From: Apostichopus japonicus
Lineage: Eukaryota > Echinodermata > Holothuroidea > Aspidochirotida > Stichopodidae
Reading direction: 5' to 3'
DNA length: 64,000 bases
NCBI RefSeq assembly: GCF_037975245.1
Contig: NC_092576.1
Location: forward strand, 32,776,611-32,840,610
The notes beneath the pieces were generated by a model. It was given only the letters and a program-made list of their open reading frames with translations. It had not been told where the DNA came from and made no database searches. Below, piece after piece: positions 1 to 12,295 of the stretch. The position numbers and the translations under genes are program-made. How positions within the stretch are numbered: the stretch's first letter is position 1; each line of letters opens with the position of its first letter.

Positions 1-2411
1 ACTCAAAATGTTAGACCTCAATTTGTTAACATGTTTACAATTATGTTTGTTTTTGTTAGTAGTAGGCCATTTGAAGCTTTTTCATCTTTTAGGATATTAT
101 TTTGGTCCATGAACTGATACATATTATCTATTAACTATGGCAGGCCTTTTGTGTCAACTTATTGTGGCATGAAAAGTCATCATTTTGTTTCACAATGACT
201 TTCTGGTTCTGATATCAAATCCCTGCCCTTTAGAAAAAAAATGCGTTGGTGTATGTTCATTTTGTCTTTATTTGTAATTAATTTTGATATGTTTGATATT
301 TTAGGCAATTTACTATAACTGCCAATGCAGTTATATATTGTATATTAACACTTCATGAGATCTCTCTTGCATCTACTTTTGTTAAATACACTCAGACTCT
401 CTCTTTAACGGAATGTCATGTTATGGCATGCAATACATTTAAGTCCCTGAAAGGTAACTTCGTTTGCTGCATCCTTGGAACGTATTAACTCCAGTTCTTA
501 ACTTTGGATTTGAAGAACAGGCTAAGAATTTGTATTTGGTAATACCTACATTTAAATCTTTCAGAACAATGATACTCTAGGCAAATGCTTTTTATTTCAG
601 GGAACATGCATACATACTTTAGACCGAGCTTACTGGAAACATCTTGACTTCACTTGCGATTGGTTCTTTGAAGCATTTAATTCATTTCAGCAATAGTAAT
701 ATTTTTAGAGAGATGATGTTTTCCAGTATGTTTTATGATAATCTTTTTTTACATGACGACTTTGTAAGTTACCTGAGAGAACTCATTTTTTTTTCAAATC
801 ACTTACTCAAGAACTAGGGGAGAATAAATAAAGATAATCATCTTGACCTGTGTAATCATTTATTGGAGTTATCAAAACTGATATGAAGGCTTCCTAGCCT
901 AACCGTTACTAAACCCCAATGCAAGATCAGTATTCCCTATCTGCTTACCCACGCTACTCCATGCTATCGGGAGTACCATCTCGTAATCTCACAAAGAAGG
1001 GCTAAAAGCAAGGCCTTTAGCATGGGTGCAAATGATTTAGTGAAGAAATAAGGAGGATATAAAAGTTCACCAGTCATGGACGTGGTAGTCATGATGGACT
1101 CATTGTCTCATTGATCCAAATTAAGATAAATTGGACGAGATCAATTCAAGGATTAACCTGACCAATACTACTACAGAGCTCTCCGTGTCATAGCCACTCA
1201 TGTGAATTTTGTCAGATTTCATAAGTTTTCTGATAAGGGATCACAAAATGACACATTAACTACTGCTAATAGAAAATCATTTCGTTCACTTCTTTACCTG
1301 TCATTCTTTATTTATCAAAATGAATTACTTTATTTCAAAGTTATCATTTCATTGCCATCATTACATTTATGTATGGCCGATTTCAGAATATTAGAGAGGA
1401 TGACGGGGAAAAATTCATAATAGAACGCCTTACATTTGCGATTATCAATATCATTCAAACTAAATTCCATTAAAAATCGTACATCTTCAAATGATTTTTT
1501 TGTGACATTTTGACTCCTTGTCATTTCAGAGCAGTGTTGCTCTCAAGTCGTACAGTGAAGTATTACAGGTACCGCACCACAATTACTTGGTCACAAACTT
1601 GACTAACAGACTGAACTTGTCACTTTCCAAGGCCGCTAGAGCATAGAAGTTTTCAGCTGACATGTCCTACCCACCATATGATAGTTAATAGCTTGGCCTA
1701 TCATAAGGAAATTAACCTTTGCCACCATGACAGTTTAGACTTTGAGCTAGAAGAGCTCAAAGTTTGCTCCCCAGCCCATCTGCCAGCTGTCGCTGCTGAA
1801 TCTTCTTGTTTCAACCAAGATTTTCTAAAACCTTCAATCATCCAGACTTAAAAGACTCTCAGTGTCAACATCCAAGCATAACAAATAATGGTGATGACTC
1901 AGAAAATGTCCAAAAAAAAAATCAATACAGTAGGTCCCACAGTGATTATATATCCTCTCAGGCGGACGTGCATTACTATAATTGTGGTGCGATACCTACA
2001 TTGCTTACTCATGCAGTCATTGAACATGCAGCGACATCAATAAAATGCTGTCAAATAATAACCAGGTTAGTCGTTCTGGAATGTTCAGGAATCCTGGAAT
2101 GCCCCTCTCTGAGAATGGTCCAGCCAAATTTACATTATCGTGGATGACTATAGCGACGTGAACATTTATAGGTTTGATTGCTAGAGGTTGAATTACTTGA
2201 ATAATTGGGCAGTGTACAATAATCATTCGGTCCTGACTCCCAAACTTAGTTCGAATTCTAGCAGAACAAAATACTTGGTTGAGTTACAACTCTTAAAACC
2301 ATTTCATAACTTCTTTTTGTGGAATTTTTCTGATAATAAGTAAGAAAATACACACAACAGCTTTCTAGACTGAGCAAAGTAGAAGTCCTGATATATTTCA
2401 ATTCTGGGCAC
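1..2411. other. No gene recognised
   Basis: AT-rich sequence with only short, unconvincing open frames on both strands. I see no splice-flanked coding segment, RNA gene, terminal inverted repeat or tandem array. Several homopolymer A/T runs are present. Confidence 0.5.
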
Positions 2412-2415
2412 TTAT

Positions 2416-5326
2416 GGGCCAAAGCCAAAATTGGTCATCCTCAAATCCCAAAAGTAAAGTTATTTCTGTGGGAGAAATTTATTTTGGGCTCATGGCAGTA
2501 CTAATTTTTACTTCAGAATAAAAAAAAAAAACCTGAAAATTTCGTTATCAGTGACATAGAGGTCGTTGAAATCTAAAAAGATGCGCACTAGGTGCGAGGG
2601 ACGGAATTTAGTCTTATTGACCTAGCTGAAAATAAGGATGGGTGAGGTAAATTTGGTTTCTTTAATTTGATGTTCATCTCTAGTGCAAATTATTCATTGG
2701 AAAAGTTTTGAATTTTTTTTTAATAAAAATGAAGAAAAATAGGAAGAAACGGTTCAAAATTCCGTCCCTCGCATTGTTTGACACAATTTTTTTTTGAGAG
2801 AGAGAGGAAATAGTACAGTATGCATAAAAATCTGCAAAGTATCAACTATCAGTGACTTGAACATCTGTAGTGATGAAAGAAACTGAACAAAAATATGAAT
2901 GGTGCATTATGGGTAATCAACATTTTCGCGAGGGACGGAATTCAGTGCGAGGGACGGAATTCTGTTACAGTTTGGTGCTACACGTCTGTAGTCCTAATCT
3001 GTTGCTAATAGAAATAGTTGGCGGAACATACGCGTAAATTGACAACTATGGCAGATTTCAACAGTATGCTGAACTTGCAAAGTTGAAGAAGGCACTTCCA
3101 GGAACAAACAGTGCTATCTATCATCCAAGTGGACTTCAGCGAGAACTATGCTAACAACTAAAAGAATGAAATACAGTCGGCATACTTTGGCCACGAGAAT
3201 TTCACATTGTACACTGTTTGTGCATGGTACGCTGAAGGTGAGGAAGGTGAAGTGCAAAACCTTCTGTGTCATCAGTGATTGCATGTCACATGACAAGTTC
3301 TAAGCTTTGCACTTCAATAAAGCTATCAGTGAAAAGGTCCAACAATATGTCCAAATCTGGATTAGAGGTTCAATTTTGGTCCGATGGCTGTGCTAGTTTA
3401 AATCAAAATATTGCTTTTACTTCCTTGCCACCCAGTACCCATGTGACATTCCAATAACATGGAGTTATTTTGAATCTCACCATGGGAAGGGCCCAGTAGA
3501 TGGGGGTGGGGGGAAATATAAAATCAAGTGTGTACTGTGATGTCAAAGCAGGTAAAACTTCTCATCACTAGTGCCAAGCAGTTTGCAGAATATGCCAACA
3601 TAGAGTGAATGCAACAGATACATTCTATGTAGCTGCATATGGCATAACAGTGCCTAGGCTTCTATGCCAGACAAGGTACCTGAAGTACCAGGTACACACA
3701 AGGTCCATTTTATTGACCGTACATGCAGTAATGGTAAGAGCAAACTGACTTTCTTCCTACAGAGTCAGTTTTATGAACCAGTTGAAGAGATGCTCAGGGA
3801 GCAGTTGTACGACTTAAATGATGGAGTTGAAAGTCAGGTAGCTGTCGTGAGCTATGATCAGGAACCAGATCCTAATCTGAATAAAGTGGAAAACAGTGGT
3901 CAGGTTGAGTAGAATGGGGATCAAGATCAAATTGGTAGTCAGCTGGTTAACAATGATCAGTTACCATGGAAAGTGGTGGGTGGGTGATAGTTGAGTATAA
4001 AGGTCAGTTGCATCCAGGAGAGGTGGAAAACATAATTGTCAGTAATTCACAGGTTAATGCCATGGCAAAAACAGGAAAGTATTGGAAGTGGCCAGAGGCA
4101 AAAGACCTACAGTACTGTGGTATTCAAGGGATATGGTGAAAGGAAATATAGCCCCTGTTCTCCCTGTATGCTGAACCAGAGACCAGTATTTGTGTAATGA
4201 ATTGTAAGCATTCATATCAGTTCGTTGCACTATGGTGAGCGGTTTGTTGATTTCCAAATCTACATCATGAGTTTGACATGTTAATGTTCCAATTTATATT
4301 GAATTGCATTGATGTATGTTGTGTACAATAGTTCATTTTTCTTGTTAATGACAACTTAATGAGTTAACGTCATGATGGGGAAGAAGTTTTTAACTCTTTC
4401 ATATGCTGTTTGGATCCGAATCTAAGCAGAGTTTTGTTAATGAATATGTGAATTGTCAATTTGAATTACAATGGTGACTTTGTTTCCTTGTATAAAGTAT
4501 AAATGTTGAATTTGTACAGTAAATTAGTTTTCAGTTTCCAAATTTAAAAATTATATATTGTCCCACACTGTTGTATACACCTACAATATAAAGGTGGAAA
4601 ATAGATTTAGTATTTGTGTTTGGTCTAAGATTCCTCATTTCGGGGAAGTGGTGGATGGAGGTGACTTAATTATTATTCACCAAGGCATTTGAGTGGTGAG
4701 TGATGGAATGAATTTCAATTTTGATTCCAATTTACCTACATTTCACCAATCATCCCATCACCACCCCTTCACCCCCATCTGTTCCTTGAATGTGTGTTCA
4801 TTAATTGGATTGTGTAATTTGTGATAATATTCCCACTGCTTGTGGGAGCTTGGCAATGACAAACAGAATTTACAACAGCTTTTTCTCTAATTAATCAACA
4901 TAAACAGCAATTCCGTCCCTCGCATTCCGTCCCTCGCGCTGACTTTTTGTGTGAAATTAAAGCGTAACCTAATTTAGCTATGAGATTTTAAAACACATTT
5001 CAGTTAATATCAGAAGAGTAATTGATCTTGTTATGAATGGTATGATTGGATATAGATTCCTCCTAAATTTGATAATAATACGTCAAATGTTTGGAGTGCA
5101 TGCACACCCAGTTTTTATCATTCCGTCCCTCGCGCCAATTAATGTTCGTTGCTATGGCAACATGTTAAATTTTGAAAATGTTTCAATTGTTTTATTATGT
5201 TGTATGTTACTCTCTTTATTTAACCTACTACTGGATTTTTCATATTTCACTACTGTTGAGCTGGAATATATGGAAACGTTTATCAAATTCCGTCCCTCGC
5301 ACTTACGGAGGTTTTGGCTTTGGCCC
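2416..5326. mobile_element. DNA transposon, 2.9 kb, TTAT target duplication, studded with GCGAGGGACGGAATT
   Basis: Perfect 15-bp terminal inverted repeats (GGGCCAAAGCCAAAA at 2416-2430, its complement at 5312-5326) are flanked by a direct TTAT duplication (2412-2415 and 5327-5330). Inside are eight copies of a 14-15 bp motif. GCGAGGGACGGAATT lies at 2594, 2928 and 2947, and the reverse form AATTCCGTCCCTCGC (some copies one base shorter) at 2758, 4909, 4924, 5120 and 5286. The left cluster is mostly forward and the right cluster all reverse, giving a loosely palindromic plan. The last motif sits 11 bp inside the right terminal repeat. The middle holds a decayed transposase-like frame (about 3051-4200, + strand), so this may be a degraded autonomous copy. 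A 4-bp AT-rich duplication with GG-starting ends does not by itself fix a superfamily. Confidence 0.85.
3051..4200 (+). pseudogene. Decayed transposon-encoded protein (HGKG...DG type)
   Basis: Fragments of one protein can be followed through several frame changes and stops. Near 3054 the translation reads QYAELAKLKKALPG. Near 3350-3420 it reads EVQFWSDGCASLNQNIAF. At about 3440-3530, in another frame, it reads WSYFESHHGKGPVDG followed by GGGKYKIK. At about 3984-4130 it reads IVEYKGQLHPGEVE and later GKYWKWPEAKD. From memory, an FWSDG segment followed by a W-F-HGKG-DG-GG-K segment and a downstream KWP segment is typical of a family of uncharacterised, repeat-associated proteins in invertebrates. 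I cannot name the superfamily. Position inside a transposon with intact terminal repeats makes it the likely former transposase. No intact frame remains; the longest open piece is 3664-3912. Family recognition is from memory and unverified. Confidence 0.5.
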
Positions 5327-5330
5327 TTAT

Positions 5331-6382
5331 ACAATAGGTTATAATGTTACCTATAATTGGATGGTCTAGGGATAGATTATGTAAACGTACTGGCAACTTA
5401 TTTTAGTTAACAAATGGACATCTGCTTTGGTGGATTACAGAGTATTAGGATATAACAAGTTTACTTTGATCAAAGTGTTCCCGAAAGCGAGTTCTTGCAG
5501 AGCTTTTGATGATAAACGTATGCTGTTTCACATAAAGGCAGCAAAAACAATGAAGACAACTGAAAATATGCTAAAACAAGCATTACCTGAGGTCATTTTA
5601 GCTTTTTTTCTGACTATGGTTAAATTTTCGAGCCTATATATACTATACGCTAATTGTGGTGTGGTACCTATATGGAAGCTATCGCTTCCAACAAGTATGC
5701 TAACTTCAAATCGAAACATGGCCGTCAAGTTATCTTACGCAAGTACTGTATAGGTGTGGTTATTCGTGAACAGTGACTGGCCGTCTCAAGATGTCATTCC
5801 TTCTACAGTTTTCAAAAGAGGTATCACATTCAAGTAGGTAACAAATTTATCAGGGAATCTTTGTTTGGTGTGATTTCAGAATTGATTTTAGTCTCATACT
5901 CGCAAGCATAGCGAAACTGTGATGAAATTTTTGGAGCCTATACTTTCCCTCGCAGGATGTACACATTTTGCACGCTAAACTAAGAATTCCCATTTTAAGT
6001 TGTCTTCTGTAAATCGATCTTTCATTTTTATTTTGGCAGATAAAGATCGTTTCAATCCGGAAATCGCAATCTGAAAACCATTGTGTAAGGCGAAGCTCAG
6101 CCGCCAAACTTAGAATGTAATGATATGGCACGCGATGTAGCCCAAGCCCGGAATCCCGTACTTAGTTCTGCTAGTAGCATACTAATACAACTCCCTGCTA
6201 ATACTACTGGTAGGCTAGTAGTAGTATAGTCAATGCTCACATTTCGCGCAGAATATCATGTTACAAACGTTTAGTGACATTGATACAGTGATAGCAATGC
6301 AGTGATGATATTCCCCAGTTCCATGACATAAGAAATAATGGCCTAACTTTAGAATCCGTTCGATATGAATGGGAAAGCTTAC
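5331..6382. other. No gene recognised
   Basis: Two opposite-strand open frames (5427-5753 and 5850-6131) look like chance frames: no recognisable domain, no splice context, ordinary AT-rich composition. Nothing else stands out. Confidence 0.4.
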
Positions 6383-6501
6383 TAGGGGCTAGGAATTAGG
6401 GTAAGGAACTAGGGTTAGGGGTTAGGCAGTAGGGTTAGGAAGTAGGGAACAGGGTTAGGAATTAGGATTAGGAAGTAGGGAATAGGGTTAGGGGTTAGGA
6501 A
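6383..6501. repeat. Degenerate telomere-like TTAGGG minisatellite
   Basis: About 120 bp of interspersed TAGGG/TTAGGG words with irregular spacers (for example AGGGTTAGGGGTTAGG near 6411). The array is too degenerate to be a recent telomere addition. It is best read as an interstitial telomere-like minisatellite. Confidence 0.75.
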
Positions 6502-6606
6502 TGGTACGGATTCTAAATTTGTACCGAAATAATTAATGAAGTTGTAGTAGCAGTGGGCTGAATTCAATAGTTATTCTGCAGGGAATGACCCCATCACTGC
6601 TGCTTA

Positions 6607-7400
6607 CCAGTCAAAACGTCCCTTTACCAAAACGTCCCCGTACCAAAACGTCCCCGCTTTTGGTCAAATCGTCCCCGTTGGTCAAAACGTCCCCGTTGGT
6701 CAAAACGTCCCCGTAAGTCAAAACGTCCCCGTCTATCACATTCATTCACAGTTGTGAATATATATTAATATTAAGTTATAATTTGGCTAAGTTATCGGCA
6801 TACAAGTTGGATTACAGTCGCTATATGAATCATGAAGGACTAGGCTATATCGTTTTATTATATTTGGTATGAAAAAGGTATACGCTATATGTTTTTCAGT
6901 GAATTAACGAATTAAGGAAATCAAAAATATTACACAAGAGGAATTAAAAAAGAATTTGGATGCGTATACTTTACAATATATATATATTTCTATATAATAT
7001 TTTAAATTGAGTGAAATCACTTATCGTTTATTTTTACGAAGTAAAATTTTGTCACGGGTACGTGCCCCTGTTGATATTTGACATTTTGAAGTATAGAATA
7101 TATCGTTCGATTACCTTCAGTGTGGTAACGTTACATGTTTTACTAAAAAATTATACTCAAATATATTTCCGCCCTCGAGAGTCAATTCCCACTCCTAAAA
7201 ACTGTTTTCAACCTAAACTATACTTATCCTTACTCTTTGTTTTGAACTAATAACATCCACACTTGCACTCCAACTGATTATAAAAGCGGGGACGTTTTGA
7301 CTCACAGGGATGTTTTGACTGCGGGGACGTTTTGGTAAAAAGCGGGGACGTTTTGGTCTTATAAAGCGGGGACGTTTTGGTAAAGGGACGTTTTGACTGG
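6607..7400. mobile_element. Short DNA element, ends built from CAAAACGTCCCCG arrays
   Basis: A perfect 34-bp terminal inverted repeat (6607-6640 and 7367-7400, starting CCAGTCAAAACGTCCC) is followed by arrays of the same word: about seven CAAAACGTCCCCG-like copies within 6611-6732, and about six reverse copies (CGGGGACGTTTTG) within 7286-7397. The interior (6740-7280) is AT-rich with no meaningful frame. No clear target duplication: the flanks are CTTA on the left and ATAC on the right. Non-autonomous. Confidence 0.8.
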
Positions 7401-7446
7401 ATACCTCACTGCTGGCGCTAGGCCTCCCATTAGTTTCCTTACATGC

Positions 7447-7539
7447 GTTAGTTTCCTACCCCTGAAAAACGTTATTTTCCATCCCTAAATCTTAAGTTTT
7501 AGGGGAAGAAACTAACGTTTTTCAGGGGAAGAAATTAAC
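7447..7539. repeat. Imperfect inverted repeat (hairpin)
   Basis: The arm GTTAGTTTCCTACCCCTGAA at 7447 onward pairs with the complementary arm at 7513-7539, with about 40 bp between. A third related copy of the right arm follows. It is likely the end or core of a small repeat element. Confidence 0.6.
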
Positions 7540-7703
7540 GTTTCTCAGGAGTGGAAGATGGGATGATGGCATATTGGCTAGGCTATGTGGAAAGAGTTAA
7601 TTTAGGTAGTGGAGGAACAGAGTAAATTTTTATGGAATTTATGATTGAGGAGACTTTAGTGAAAGAAGGTAACATATTTTCAAGGGACTTGGAGGCAATG
7701 TAG

Positions 7704-7844
7704 GAAGAAATCCTTTTTGTAATTAAAGAAGCTGTAGTAAGTGATTTAGGGAGGAAATTATTGTTTTTAGGGGAAGAACCAAGGAAGGCATATCTAGACT
7801 ATGTGGAAAGAGTAAAAGCTGGTAGGTATGGAAAGCATTCTTGA
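7704..7844 (+). other. Possible coding remnant, unidentified
   Basis: An open frame without a start codon reads ...LFLGEEPRKAYLDYVERV... and stops at 7842. A DNA-level relative of its last part (CTAGGCTATGTGGAAAGAGT) occurs about 220 bp upstream, near 7570. It could be the remains of a repeated element rather than a gene. I do not recognise the protein. Confidence 0.2.
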
Positions 7845-8972
7845 AAGTATTCAAGAATAGGCCTAGGTGGTTTGGTCTGAGCTCTATCAATATCAGCTTG
7901 GGTAGGCCTGCAATCCCTGCATGTTATTGAAGTTTTTCCCTGTAATTCGAATTTGGCATAGGAAGAATTTTGTGGGAAGGCTGTGAATAGATGTTTTAGT
8001 AATATTTCTGATAAGTGAGTATTATAATAGTTTCCCATTCTCTTGAACAATGGTACAAGAATATATAGTTAGGGATTCTTGTACACAATACTTATCATTT
8101 ACTGTAGCAAATGCTTGGAGTGGAAAATAAAAAGGTGAGTTTCTTTTTCTTACTAGCATTCCTTGTCTTTTAGGCATAGGAAGAAGAAACCTGGAACACA
8201 TTAACAAGGAAACGCTTAATTGTTTCCCCATGAGGATAGACGAGGAGTCAGTTCCTGAGAATTGCCAGGTCTGTCCAGCTGACTATGGCTATCTAAATTG
8301 TTGTTCTGTGTCCATGTTCCGAACAGACCTTGGGGATGCTCGCATCCGTTCGCAAACCTGTATCAAACACTTTCCAGTACTGCTGCACTCGAGACCGCAT
8401 TACTGTATCCTGTGCCTGTTTTGGACCCTCTTCAGTTTCCTTCCGACACCAGCAACAAAGGTTGCCTCTCTGTGTACGGTTGTAACAGTTTCATAAAATG
8501 GTACCTTTTCTGCGATATGGTTCAGGTAGCAGTGCTATCCTGAAATTAAATGTGTAAATAACAAGAGCCCAAGGGCACTGTGGTTCCTTGCTTTGGGTAT
8601 ATGACAATACACATAATATTATCAAGCAAGATTGGGCTCAAATAGTCCAAGTAATTGTGGTTCTACATGTTCCCATAAAGTAACCAACAATATAGCCAAC
8701 ACTTTTGTGATCACAAAATGTGATCGGATTTTGATCAAAAGGCACTTTTGAGAGCTAAACATGACGTCAAAAATGTAAGAAATATAACAGACCTACAGTA
8801 CAAGCGTGTCAACAGATATGATAACATTGGTGACCTCAGATGACATGACCTTTAAGTTTCAAAATGTTCCACCACCCCATTCACAACTTGTCCCAAAATA
8901 TCAACCATGTCACACCTTGACATTGAGATTTAATTGCATTAAATGTCTGAAAATTAACTTTGAACTTGTATA

Positions 8973-10009
8973 GTCAAGTGGGGTAAAAAAAAACAATTTA
9001 CCTAAAGTTTGCTCTAAAAATTGATGAGTAAGAGGTATTGTTTCGGTTCCAATGTTCAAGTGTGTGGAGTGGGATTCTCTTAAAGAGAATCTAACAAAAA
9101 TAACTTTTTTGTAAATGGAAAGTGTCGTTTTTTGCAAAAACTGTTGTTTTTTTTTACCCCAAAAATTTGCTTAATTTGGGGTAAAAAAAAACAATGCCAG
9201 GGTAAAAAAAAACAATGCTAGAAAACAGCTATTTTCTTCATGAATGTATCTTAAAATCATGTTTGCATATAATTACATCTAAGTATGAGCTACTACCTTT
9301 ACATGAAAAAGGAAAAAAATTGTGAAATTGTCTTAATTCGTAATTATGGATGGCTCGTGTCATATGTCATGCTCAGCCATATTTATACTGTACAATTTGT
9401 ATATGATGCTACACAAATGTGGCGTAATATAGTAGAAATATTAGAGTTGAGCCAATTTCAGTTACTTCTGCCCAATTATTTAACATTTTTGACACATGAC
9501 AGTTATGAAAACTATTTGCCTAACCTCTAAAATCAACATTATGGAAAATTTATCCATTCGGGCAAAATAGGGAGTACATTGGAGCCGGAAAGTACTTGTT
9601 TTTTTTTACCCCATTCGCATCATTTTTTGGGGGTAAAAAAAAACAAGGCCCCCCCATGAAGCGTGAATGAAGTTGGAGTAATTCTACCATGGGGGAGTGT
9701 AATATCACTCACTGCTATGCTGTAACTGCTGGAATAATCTCCACATCATATAAGCTGGGTATGCAGGAGAAAGTTTCGGATATGTGGTACAAACTTCAAA
9801 TTTTGCTAGTTTAGCATTCGCTTGATTTGATGAAGTGGTGATTGGCAGCGAAGTGACATAGAGCTCCAGAAATTATATGATAATAAACTAGACATATAGG
9901 ACTATCACCCAAAATAAATTGGAACTTTGGCTAAATATTCCCCTTCTATAAAAAGGGGTTGTTTTTTTTTACCCCAACCACCCCCTTGTTTTTTTTTACC
10001 CCAACTGAC
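8973..10009. mobile_element. Short DNA element studded with GGGGTAAAAAAAAACAA, TATA duplication
   Basis: Terminal inverted repeats GTCAAGTGGGGTAAAA (8973 onward) and, at the right end read in complement, GTCAGTTGGGGTAAAA (to 10009) are flanked by TATA on both sides (8969-8972, 10010-10013). Eight copies of the 17-bp motif occur: forward at 8980, 9178, 9199 and 9630; reverse at 9144, 9596, 9959 and 9986. The third differs at its first base. Motifs often come in closely spaced pairs. The element interrupts the AGGTCA repeat. The related repeat at 37771-37799 keeps the uninterrupted sequence across the insertion point, which supports these boundaries. No transposase frame, so non-autonomous. Confidence 0.85.
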
Positions 10010-11162
10010 TATATACATAACTTCACACACAAAGTTCACCCGGAGGTCAACCAATTGACGTTTTGATCAGTGAGACCTAAATAGAGCATGACTGTAAAAA
10101 TTCAAACATTTTTTTCTTTGCCCATTTTCTCCCCCCAAAATACTACTTTTTTAACATTAGCTGCCCTTTGGTGACGTTGGATCACACGACCGTTAAGTTT
10201 GAAATTATTCCCCTAGACCATTTGCAACTTGTCCAAAAATATCAACCATGTCACACCTTGGAACTGAGAGTTGTTGCATTAAATGTCTGAAAATTAACTT
10301 TGACCTTGTATAACTTAGCACACGAAGGTCACACAGAGGTCAACCCATTGACATTTATGATCAGAAAGTACCTTTAACATCTGAAAATAGCATCGAAACT
10401 GTAAAAATCCACAAAACACGAAAAGGTCACCAGAGGTCAAATTGAGGTCAAGGGTCACCTAGATGCAGGTCAACAATTGGATTACATTGAAGCAACTCCC
10501 AACCCTAACGGAGAATTTGTTCTCAAGTTATCGCAAAATACTAGTTTTTTATCATTAATTGACCTTTGGTGACCTCGGATCACATGACCATTAAGTTTGA
10601 AAATATTCCCCTATACCATTTGCAACTTGTCTCAAAATATCAACTGTGTAACACCTTGGCACTGGGAGTTGTTACACTAAATGTCTGAAAATTAACTTTG
10701 ACCTCATATAACTTAACATACAAAGGTCACCTTGGGTCAACTTATTGACATTTTTGATTGATGAGACCTAAATTAGAGCATAAAACTATAAAAATTCAAA
10801 CATTCTTTTCTTTGCCCATTTTCTACCCCCAAAATACTAGTTTTTTAACATTAATTGACCTTTGGTGACCTCGGATGACATGACTGTTCCGTTTGAAAAT
10901 ATTTCCCTAGACCATTTGCAACTTGTCCAAAAATATCAACCATGTCACACCTTGGAACTGGGAGTTGTTGCATTAAATGTCTGAAAATTAACTTTGACCT
11001 CGTATAACTTCGCACACGAAGGTCACACGGGTGTCAACCAATTGACATTTTTGAAGTAGGTACCTTTGATATCCAAATCTAGCATCAGAACCAGACATTT
11101 TCTTGTTTGTTCGTTTCCTCCCAAAATAAGCACATTTTTTCTAATGTGACCTTTGACCTTTT

Positions 11163-11226
11163 GACCTTGGTTTCAGATGTTTCAGATGACCTTGGTTTCA
11201 GATGGTTTCAGACCTTGGTTTCAGAT
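11163..11226. repeat. Short tandem repeat of GACCTTGGTTTCAGAT
   Basis: Three imperfect copies of a 16-bp word, one with an extra GTTTCAGAT, lie within the AGGTCA-rich repeat. It looks like local slippage or unequal duplication. Confidence 0.7.
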
Positions 11227-12295
11227 CTCCTGATTTCAAAAAACAAAACGACAAGTCTGTACAACCATCCTAACTCCGACCGAAAAACTTTGACCCCATA
11301 TAACTTCGCACATAAAGGTCACACGGGGTCAACCTATTGACATTTATGATCAGAAGGTACCTTTGACATCTGAAAATAGCATCAAAACTGTAAAAATCCC
11401 CCAAAACACGTAAAGGTCACAAGAGGTCAAATTGAGGTCAAGGGTCACCCAGATGCCGGTCGACAATTGGATAACATTGAAGCAACTCTTAACCCTAACG
11501 GACATTTCGTTCTCAAGTTATCGCAAAAATACTAGTTTTTTATCATTAATTGACCTTCAGTGACCTCAGATCACATGACCATTAAATTTGAAAATGTTCC
11601 TCTAACCAGTTCACAACTTTTCCCAAAATATCAATCTTGTCGCACATTGGCATTGGGAGTTATTGCAGTTTTAATATTTTCTGTTTTTGGACCATAACTG
11701 ACCTTTGGTGACCTTTGTGGGCACCAAAAACAATAGGGCACACCTTCTCCATATGGCGGATCTATAGTCCCAAGTTTGACCTCAGTCCAACATTCCCTTA
11801 TTGAGATAGAGCGTACCCAAGCAAGTGTCACAGACACACACACACACGCGCGCACGCACACACACACACATACACACACGCACGCCAACCTGACTGTATA
11901 GGTTCCTTTTGCTAAAGCAAGGAACCAAAAATTCATGTTTACATAAAAGACAATCAGAAACTGCAATCATGACCAGTAATACGAGTGATATAGTATTAAA
12001 AAAAACAAGATTGATGAGACATACCCACAAGATCTTCCCATTATCACATTGAATATCACGCATGTAAATTATCCCATGTTCTTATACAGTTCTATGCATA
12101 CAATCCAGCCTTTTCGCAAACACTATTTGTCTTATGATCACTGAACAGTTACACAAATAAGGTACCAAGTCACATTTCCTATTTTCCTTCATACTTACAC
12201 AACTTTCTCTAGCTTACAGTAGTACTCTGCAAAGAAAATATGTCATCAGAACCATCACCAGAACAACAGTCAGCTACCTTGAAGAAAGTATGTTA

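Larger units (their letters stand above)
8561..11926 (-). repeat. AGGTCA-rich interspersed repeat, copy 1 (interrupted)
   Basis: This repeat runs from ACAAGAGCCCAAGGGCACTG at 8561 to GCAAGGAACC ending at 11926. It is the reverse-orientation relative of the copy at 36387-38131, with matching ends. The body consists of degenerate tandem units of roughly 300 bp, each carrying TGACCT/AGGTCA words, an ACTAGTTTTT segment and a TGTCACACCTTG segment. Repeated pairs such as AGGTCACCAGAGGTCA (10424-10439) form direct repeats with 4-bp spacing. A 1-kb transposon has inserted at 8973-10009. Near its far end are a GT/CA microsatellite (about 11838-11883) and a palindrome, GGTTCC...GGAACC (11901-11926). 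No coding content. Confidence 0.8.

Noticed and set aside
8230-8543. Two overlapping forward frames before the AGGTCA repeat
   Set aside because: Different frames of the same stretch, no domain; no reason to choose either.
8561-11926. Functional hormone-response enhancer
   Set aside because: Half-site density is a property of the repeat sequence; no evidence of binding or activity in the sequence alone, so kept only as a finding to test.
11631-12063. Cysteine/valine-rich reverse frames
   Set aside because: Produced by a CA/CG microsatellite (about 11838-11883) at the end of an interspersed repeat.
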